Positions 56,618 through 64,000 of a stretch of 64,000 bases of DNA are shown here, piece after piece (within the stretch, counting starts at the first letter, position 1; each line of letters begins with the position of its first letter). The DNA lies in NCBI GenBank assembly GCA_032871835.1, contig CM065300.1, forward strand, positions 106,637,088 to 106,701,087, in the 5' to 3' direction. The notes below the pieces were generated by a model. The model did not search any database and was not told the origin of the DNA. It saw only the letters and a list, made by a program, of their open reading frames with translations. A program made the position numbers and the translations under genes. The DNA comes from Dipteronia dyeriana (taxonomy: Eukaryota > Streptophyta > Magnoliopsida > Sapindales > Sapindaceae).

Positions 56618-56963
56618 GGAAGATTTGGAGGATGACCCAAATGATTCGAACTACAATGCTGAGGCAGATACTGATGCGATCAAAGATGATGATGAGCCAA
56701 TGATAGATCAAATGTTATGAGCTATCCAGGATATCAGCCTTATGATGGAGGTCAACCACCGAACCTATATGAATCAGTTCACATACATCCATGATAGGAT
56801 GGATGGTTTCCAAAGAGGTTTGGGTGATGCAGGCATCATCATTCCTGTTATGGGTCCGAGGCCTACTAATCATTCAGCCAACGGCTCGGGAGGGTTATCT
56901 GAACAAGCACCTATAGCCCTTACCAAGACCCGTAGAGCATTGCCTACCCACACATACATGTAG
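56618..56963 (+). pseudogene. C-terminal fragment of an unrecognised protein
   Basis: Beginning exactly at the LTR break, the frame reads EDLEDDPNDSNYNAEADTDA, an acidic stretch, a TGA, then MMEVNHRTYMNQFTYIHDRM, RGLGDAGIIIPVMGPRPTNH and ends HTYM. It looks like the tail of a plant transposon-related hypothetical protein, but I cannot name the family. Its 5' part was removed at the junction. Confidence 0.4.
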
Positions 56964-57267
56964 ACTATTTTTTTTGTTGGCTTTAAATCTGTGCTTTTCA
57001 GTCTAGTGGTTATGATGTATTGACAACTGTTTGCAAGGTTCTAGTTATTTTCTTTGTCGAAACCTTAAATTTCTAGCTATATAAAAATGAATTAATTTAT
57101 CAAGCTTCCTTTTAATGTGTTCCATATAGTATGCAATTGGATGCTAATTTCCAATGAAATGGTATGTCACTATAATATCGCCATACAAAACGAAATGTGA
57201 CTTGAACAAGATGGATATTATAAGGTGTATAGTGTTTTACAAGAATCTTACATGACCGATGCAAAAT
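56964..57267. other. Non-coding spacer
   Basis: AT-rich sequence with a T run. No gene or repeat recognised. Confidence 0.4.
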
Positions 57268-57900
57268 CGAGACCATTACGACCTATAGGCGACCATTGTC
57301 ATGGTCGCTCTTTCGTCGCTATGTCCTCGGTTTAATCTGAAAAAACCAGTGAACTTAGAGACATCAGGGTGACCATGACAATGGTCGCATATTGGTCGCT
57401 ATGGTTCTGGGTTTTAACCTCATTAAACCTAGAGCATACCGACAACAGAGCTAGCAGGCCAAAGGTCATCTTCTGGTCATAATGGCCTTGATTTTTCAGC
57501 CATAAAATAAAATAAATCAATTTTTTTGAGCGAACAAGGGGCGAACCTAGTGGTGGACGAGGCTAAGGTTGGAAGTTCAAGGGCTGTCAATTAAAAAACC
57601 GATAATAATGCGACCCCATAGCGACTACGCTGAAGGTCGCCCTAGGGTAGCTACGGTCCCTTGTTTATAATGAAAACACAATCAAGAGCATAGCGACCAT
57701 TAGGCGACCAGAGTCATGCTTGTCCTTATGCTCTCTGTTTTTGTATTCCAAAAATGAGAGCATAACGACCAAAGGGTGACCAAACCTTTGGTCGCTTATT
57801 TGTCTCTATGCTCTCAGTTTTTGCATGGGAAAAACGTTTTATAAACTTGGCGACCTTTAAGCGACGAAAATATGGTCCCCCCAATGTCGCCTTGTTGTCA
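57268..57900. repeat. Array of ~75-100-bp units built on GCGACC / GGTCGC
   Basis: About seven imperfect units. The clearest (57690-57840) read GAGCATAGCGACCATTAGGC ... TTATGCTCTCTGTTTTTG and GAGAGCATAACGACCAAAGG ... GGTCGCTTATTTG ... CTATGCTCTCAGTTTTTG. Each unit is itself a partial palindrome (AGCATAGCGACC / GGTCGCTATGCT). The array lies just upstream of the MULE transposase, so it may be part of the MULE end. Confidence 0.65.
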
Positions 57901-58364
57901 GACTTGCTAAATGGTCAAATTTATTTCACCCATTACATTTAACCACCCACAATGTCAACTTACAATAACTCCTCACCCTATTAATGGGTTAACCAACCCC
58001 TCTTCCAACTTTGTATACACCAAAACACACTTCATAAATAGTGCATTCATCTTCAACAGTATCTCATTTCTCCTTCATACCGTAAACAAACTAACACAAT
58101 GTTTGTTCTCTACATTTCTGTATATTGTTAACATCAATCTTCCAAAGGTACAAGCTCTAGGAGATGGTTTCCATCTAGCGACCGTTTGATCACACAATTT
58201 TTGTCATCCAAACCAAAATAGTTGGTAAGTAAGTCTTCTATGGTATAGCATCAATCACTATATTCTGAGGTCATGTTCATAAACTGGAATGGTAATATTA
58301 ACATCCTGTACATATGAGATTTTTTTCACTAAAACAATTGCATGTTCATCCACGTAGGTAGTAA
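57901..58364. other. Presumed MULE leader
   Basis: AT-rich with no recognised coding. The 92-codon frame at 57911-58189 has no known motif. It could be promoter/5' UTR of the transposase; a splice acceptor-like stretch ends near 58360. Confidence 0.35.
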
Positions 58365-61012
58365 TATGGAAAACAATTATGGAATGTTTGGGAATGGTGC
58401 TAGTCAACTTGATTTTGGCAATGAAGGACCATCAAGGTAGCGTGAGGTAGACAATACACAGATAATGGATGAGGAGATCAAACAGACTGACACGTCCAAG
58501 AAGAATGAATGGCCCTTTCATGTGACTTTTTCCCCTGGTAATGTTTATGTACCCCCGAGTATGAATTGTGATAATTTGGTGGAACCGCCCAATGACCTAG
58601 TCGATAGTGAATTTATAAATTTACAAGTCAGTGATAAAATGGGAAAAAAAATTTATTTCTGTTACTGATGCTGAGGAGTTTTACAAGAAATTTTCATAAG
58701 TTACGGGGTTCAGCAGGCGTAAGGACCGGTTGTGTAGGGATACACATGGATTAATTACAATTCGTATGTGGGTTTGCTCAAAAGAAGGATATAGATCAAA
58801 GAAAAATATTGAAAGGATAGATAGGGTTCGTGGATCTAGAGGGCAGACTCGAGAAGGTTATCGGGCAGCTTTGAAAATTAATTTTGACAAGGAGAAGATG
58901 TTACAGGTTGTTACAGAGTTTGGAAATGACCAATGTCATAAGTTAGTATTTGGCAATCACAGCCAATTTCTACGGTCTTACCCACATGTTGACGATTGTG
59001 ATATTGTACAAGTACAATTACTGAGATCAGTTGGAGTGAAAACATCACAAGTGATAGACCACCTTCTAGATCAGTTAGGAAGTTATGCCGTTGTGGGACA
59101 CACCATAAAGGACTTACAAAACCTGTAGGACACCATATGCAGATCTGCTTCCTGTAATTCAGATGATGATTCAATTATATCTTACATGATTATGAAATCA
59201 GAATTGGATCCATAATTTTTCTTTCAGTACATTATTTTTGAGGATGGTAGCATAGGTAACTTATTTTGGGCCGACGCAATGTCGCAATGTCGCGATATGA
59301 CTACAGATACTTTAGAGATGTAATGTCAATCAACAGAACATACCGAACTAATTCTTATAACCGACCGTTACTGATTTTTGTTGGTGTGAACAATCATACA
59401 AAAACCGCAGTTTTTGGATTTGGGTTTTTTGTGGATGAGACAGTTGATACTTACAATTGAATGTTGCAGACATTTTTAGAAGCCATGCATGGAAAATGTC
59501 CAATTTCAGTGGTAACCGATTGTGATATAGCTATGAGTAAGGCCCTCATGTTATTAATGGGTATTGTCGTGCACCGCATATGTTCTTGGCACCTTAAGCC
59601 AAATGTATAGACGAATATAGGTGACACCGGGTTTACTAAAGCTTTTACCCACTACATGTTCATGTACATGTTGGAAACAAAGTTCGAAACACAGTGGTTG
59701 AAGGCCATTGAGATGTTTGGTTTGCAAAACAATGAATAGGTGAACTCGTTGTACGGTAAACGGACACTGTGGGCAGAAACCTTCTTCTTTAAAACTTTCT
59801 CCGGTGGTTTACGGAGCACACAACGGTCAAAGAGTATCAATTCTTTCCTCAATCAGTCCTTGCACAGTAGGCTAAAATTGTATGAATTCATGAATCATAT
59901 CGATGGGGTAATGTCGTGCCTATGAAACAATGAAATGAAGGAGGATTTTGATAGTATTAATGAGCATCCGGTACTAGTTACCTATCTCTTATAACTGGAA
60001 AAACATGCTGCCGAAGTTTTTATACGAAACACATTTTAGTGGGTATGAGAAGAAATAAAATCAGAGGCTAAACTTAGTATACTCAATTGCGTTGATGATA
60101 TGGAGATTGTCGTGTATACTTTCAAGAAGTTTGCTGATGGTGATAAAACCTGGAATGTGAGGTACACACCATCTACAAACATTTTCAAATACTCTTGTAA
60201 AATGTTTGAGACATTAGAATTCCTTGTTGCCATGTTTTTAGTGTCATGAAAGCCATTAACCAACAACACATACATGAGACACTCATAATGCAGCAATGGA
60301 CAATGAATGTCAATGATGGATCAGAACTTGAATCTTCTTTTGCCATGATACTCCAAATATAATGGAAATTGCTAGGTTTGCATCCTGTCATTTTTGTTCC
60401 CGCATACATTGTGGAAATACACCTAATAATTGTCTTTTGGTTAACATGTTATGATCATGTAGATATAGAGCTTTGAGCTCTAAGTGTGGCAAAATGAGCT
60501 ATTATGCAACGAAGTCAACCAACAGTTTTAAAGCAGCAAACGTAGCGATTGATAAGTTAACAATTCAGATGAAGGGACTATTGCTAGCATCGACTACAAC
60601 AAGGGAAGAAAATGCAAATGGTAGAAGAACACAATCCCCTTTTCAAGTTAAAGACCCGGTCATAGCAGCAACAAAGGGGTCGATCAAACAAAACAAAAAA
60701 TCAATTGGCAAGGAGCGTAAATGTGGGAAACGTGGGCAGCCGGGGCACTTAGCCAAGACTTGTTGTGCCCATGTGAACAATAACATCAGTGCAATGGCAA
60801 GCAATGGAGATGCCAAAATGGGGTCGACATCACAGCCAACCGCATATGCAGATTTAGTCCAGTCTTGGGACTCTCTATATAATGTTAACAGTGACGGTGG
60901 TTTTCAACCTTTAGCTTTTCCAAATACTGAAGTTCCAAGGTCTCCTTTTACGAACCACTTGAATGCCGATGATTATTCCATGACAAGCTCAACACAAGCT
61001 ACGTACATGTAA
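58365..61012 (+). pseudogene. FAR1/MURA-like MULE transposase
   Basis: The start MENNYGMFGNGASQLDFG near 58365 leads to an acidic N-terminus. A FAR1-type DNA-binding domain follows (FSRRKDRLCRDTHG, WVCSKEGYR ... VTEFGNDQCHKLV), with some zinc ligands lost. Then comes the MULE transposase core (59266-59700: RTYRTNSYNRPLLIFVGVNN, FGFFVDETVDTYN, VVTDCDIAM, ICSWHLKPN), where the first catalytic Asp appears as Asn (SINRTYRTN). A SWIM-type zinc finger near 60190-60250 is frameshifted. The last exon (60473-61012) ends with a zinc-knuckle-like RKCGKRGQPGHLAKTC. Many stops make it a pseudogene. Confidence 0.85.
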
Positions 61013-61740
61013 TAAAACCAATGATGGAGGCCGCATAACTTCATGTGACTCATTCATGTGATATTTAACCTTTTATAATCAAGATATGTAATTACATATA
61101 TGTTGTGTTGGTAATTGGTCAGTGTTTTTATGCTTACAGCCGAATTTTGTACATTGATGGGAGCCAATAGAGGTCCGTTTTGTAACCTTATCACTATATG
61201 TTTAATGTATTTGAAATTGCTTGTTTTCCATAAGCACATTACATTTGTGTTTTGTTTGTATGATTTCACCAGCAACTAATTACGTTTGTAGGTTGTATTC
61301 GAATAATATCATGAGTACCTTTGGATGAAATGGGTCAAATATATGTTTCATGATCACTGAGTTCATTAACGACTTTGGGACAAAGCGAGACAATAAAACC
61401 ACAAACATTTTCATAAATATTGGTAACATGTAAGAATTCATCAATGGTGCACTTCCATATATACGTGCCAACTGCCATGTACAAATAAGTTTATGCTTAT
61501 ATTACACTGTTGCTTATATTACACTGTCGCTTATAATACATTGTCACTGGAATACAGAAAGACCTATCCCATCCTTTTGGAGGGTCTCTTACCTACTACC
61601 CCAGTTACGAAAAGAAGCAACTACAAAAAAATGGTTTGAAGAGATGGAACCATACACAGTAACATTAACATGGCATATACAAGAATAACCTTCAAAACCA
61701 TTGCATGCAACCCAAACAAGAACATTCAATCCAGGAGTGT
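61013..61740. other. Spacer between convergent MULE genes
   Basis: Non-coding. It probably holds the 3' ends of both genes. Short minus frames (61054-61275, 61280-61471) show no motif. Confidence 0.4.
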
Positions 61741-63810
61741 CGCGGCTTTACCTCGCAAGTTGTGGATGGGTGGCGGTCTCAACTTGACTGGGCGCAAAAC
61801 TTCATTGTTAGAGATTAATATGTTATAATGGTCTTAGGCACTTTTCTTTAACATGAAATTGTTGTTACCCGGGAAGAGGGCTATGAAATGAGCTAACAAC
61901 AACCGTTGACACTGGGATTGAAACTATAAAACAAGTGACAAATGTCATAGATATTTCAACCTAATAGTTGTGCAGTAAATAGATATGTAAGAGAGTTATT
62001 GAGCAGTTAACATACTGATTTCATTTGAAGCGGTGTTGGGTAGTTGTCATCCATGTAAATGCAAATTTGAAGGCCACAATCGAAGCCATTCGACTAACTA
62101 GGCACTTTGACAGATGAAATATTGAATGTTACAAATGAGAAGGTTGCTGGGAAGGCAACAAAAATGTCATCACCAAGAACAATGTCGAGGGGCTCCATCT
62201 AAATGGAAAACAAAATGTACATTAGAGCATATCATCATTAACTCAGAAAATGTGGATAAGTAAGGAGTAAAGGAACAAGTGTTACGGACATACCAATTTT
62301 TAAACTTGGTTAAACCGGGTCAGATCGCCCTTCCTCCGAGGTGGGTTAAAGTCCGAAATTTGACACTCATGTTTTTTGACATCCACTAACGTCAGACACC
62401 AATGATTTCACAGGTCATGGATGGGAATGTAAATCTAAGATGTGCCAGAAAACCTTATTGCAAGTATACATCAACAAATACACAGTATTCACAACATCAA
62501 ACAAAGATCTACATAATAGGAACAAAGGGTAGTCATGTGTCACCTTTTTACACCTACGAAGATCATACATATAGGATTTCCGCAATCTTGAAAGAGATTT
62601 TTTCAATGATAATTGATTCCCATCTGTACAAGTCAGAGCAGTAAACTGTGTCCGTAAAATACAAAAATTTTAGATTAGATGTGCCAAATCATTAACAAGT
62701 CAAAAAAACATAGCATATGAGTTTAGCAATGAGCGCAAGTTTACCGCATAGTTCGTAGGCAAGAACCAGTAAAGTTGTGACCTTTTGGACTTTGAATTTA
62801 TAGTTTTGTACTCGGGAATAAGATTAATAATCTGCAAATTTATCATTAACAGTGAGTCATTGTAAGTGAAAAACAAACAAACCTAGTGTATAGGCTGTTA
62901 CTGTATAAAAGTAATGGGGTATGCGTTGAGTGTGGTTATTGTCAAAGTCACCTCACTGTTAACAAATTTGAAAGGTTCTAATGTTCTGAAACTTTTTTGG
63001 GTTACATGTAAATGACCAATATCTACTATAACCTCACTGAAAATATGAAAAGAACAAGAATTCAAAAATGCTAAAGATTGTAAAGTGTATAGAAATAAAG
63101 TAAAATTGTGCAAAATTGCAAATTTACGAGTACAAAAAAAACACAGTCAATGCTTACGATGTTGGTAGTTTCTTGGAAAATATGTACGTGATCAACTGTT
63201 CATCGTTTGTATTCAGTGGAAAGTCTATTCATAAAGGACCATATTTGTACTTTGTGGTAATATTATCAGGTCCCGCAATATACGGTGAAATTTTATACCT
63301 GCTCGGCTTCCATTTTACGGTTGATCTTGTATTGATTAATCTTCGCTTGTTAGGAGATTACGACTTATGTTGGTTGGTATCATCATTCAAGCTATCTTAA
63401 AACCAGTATGTAGTAAAATGGAATTGTTGTTTATTACATCTTTTCAAAAAAATTATATTTTTAGGAATATAGACAGAGATAATATATTGAAGAAACATGA
63501 TCTAACCTCATCTAATAATGAAGGAGCGATAAGGAATAAAGGTACATCATAAGGATAAGGTGAGTTCCCCTCTTGAAACGGTGGGTCACTATTTGCATTC
63601 ACCCAACTCAGGGTGGATTTGGAAATGGTATGTTCTTGTTCGGACAATGTTTGGGTGTTATTTGAGGAAAGCTCAAAGGTTAGATGTTGTTTTTAAATAG
63701 TAGAAAAAGGTTGTGATGGGGTTGGGGGTGGATAACGGGGAGGAGGATTTTAATCTATGTCTTTCCTGGAATTATGTTGGACTGGTGTATTATGCAAGTG
63801 AGTATCCAGG
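61741..63810 (-). pseudogene. Ulp1/C48 cysteine-peptidase-like gene of the MULE
   Basis: Minus-strand fragments appear in the order of plant ULP-like MULE proteins. They are a Ser/Pro-rich N-terminus (63453-63810), a basic piece with WKPSRYKISPYIAGP (63260-63360), LNTNDEQLITYIFSKKLP (63170-63230) and IGHLHVTQKSFRTLEPFKFV (62940-63040). Next come RSQLYWFLPTNYA (about 62750-62800) and a WESIIIEKISFKIAEI block where H-W is expected but R-W is read (62580-62640). The catalytic-Cys motif SNGFDCGLQICIYMDD follows, with NGFDCG at 62073-62090. Ulp1 peptidases cleave SUMO-like tags; transposon versions are of unknown use. Exons are separated and several frames broken. It is convergent with the transposase, as in Kaonashi-type MULEs. 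Confidence 0.7.
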
Positions 63811-63817
63811 TTGTTGT

Positions 63818-64000
63818 TGTTGGGGTTTATGCCCTGAACATGTAATTTGTAAATGAATTTATGAAGTAAATAAAAAGAAAGGTTCAATTCATTCTTGTTA
63901 TGTTATTTATTTTATAAACTTGTGCACATATTAACATCCTGGATTGCCGGATGTAATCTCGAACTGTGTATATGAGTGTCATATACTGATGAATGCAATA
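63818..64000 (+). repeat. Start of another copia-type LTR
   Basis: It begins TGTTGGGGTTTATGCCCTGA and has AAATAAAAAG about 55 nt later, the same layout as the LTR at 34496. It abuts the N-terminal exon of the Ulp1-like gene and runs off the window. Confidence 0.5.

Overview
This window is nuclear DNA of a flowering plant, almost certainly a dicot. The evidence is spliced genes of plant-only families (PB1/RAF-like kinase, class II KNOX), plant lineages of LTR retrotransposons (a chromovirus, the Tat clade, Ty1/copia), MITEs, and AT-rich intergenic DNA. I see no rRNA, tRNA, CRISPR array or bacterial gene.

Host genes occupy about 5.2-10.1 kb. They are the last three exons of a RAF-like protein kinase (+), a small single-exon 'stress-induced protein'-like gene (+), and a complete five-exon KNAT3/4/5-like class II KNOX homeobox gene (-, 319 aa). 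Left of the kinase exons (1-5248) lies a decayed Ty3/gypsy chromovirus on the minus strand. It sits in an intron of the kinase gene, so the kinase 5' part must lie beyond the left edge of the window.

From 10.1 to 16.8 kb the DNA is AT-rich and repetitive: a 5-copy ~61-bp minisatellite next to the KNOX promoter, a Tourist-like MITE with a TTA duplication, and an array of ~500-bp units. From 16.8 to 27.6 kb there is a nested pile. A 5' half of a Tat element (family A, minus) sits in the pol of a Ty1/copia element (minus), next to the 3' end of a second Tat family (B, plus) that carries an antisense ORF. From 27.6 to 34.5 kb there are nested MITEs, a 500-bp tandem duplication, a solo LTR of Tat family B with a perfect 5-bp target duplication, and a GC-richer island with ABRE/G-box and TCP-type motifs.

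From 34.5 to 56.6 kb a copia-type LTR is split by two insertions. The first is a 7.8-kb element with two near-identical LTRs and no coding capacity (a LARD, minus). The second is a ~12.8-kb Tat family A element (plus) with gag, protease, RT, two RNase H domains, integrase and an antisense ORF, all mutated. The LARD shares primer-binding site, polypurine tract, LTR segments and post-integrase repeats with Tat family A, so it looks like a parasite of that family. From 56.6 to 63.8 kb lie remains of a MULE with a FAR1/MURA-like transposase (plus) and a convergent Ulp1/C48-peptidase-like gene (minus). The start of another copia-type LTR reaches the right edge.

Only the three host genes look intact. 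Every transposon gene seen carries stops, frameshifts or lost catalytic residues. The most informative material is the order of nested insertions, the LARD-Tat relationship, the Tat antisense ORFs, and a 1.5-kb internal duplication with a templated inverted filler.
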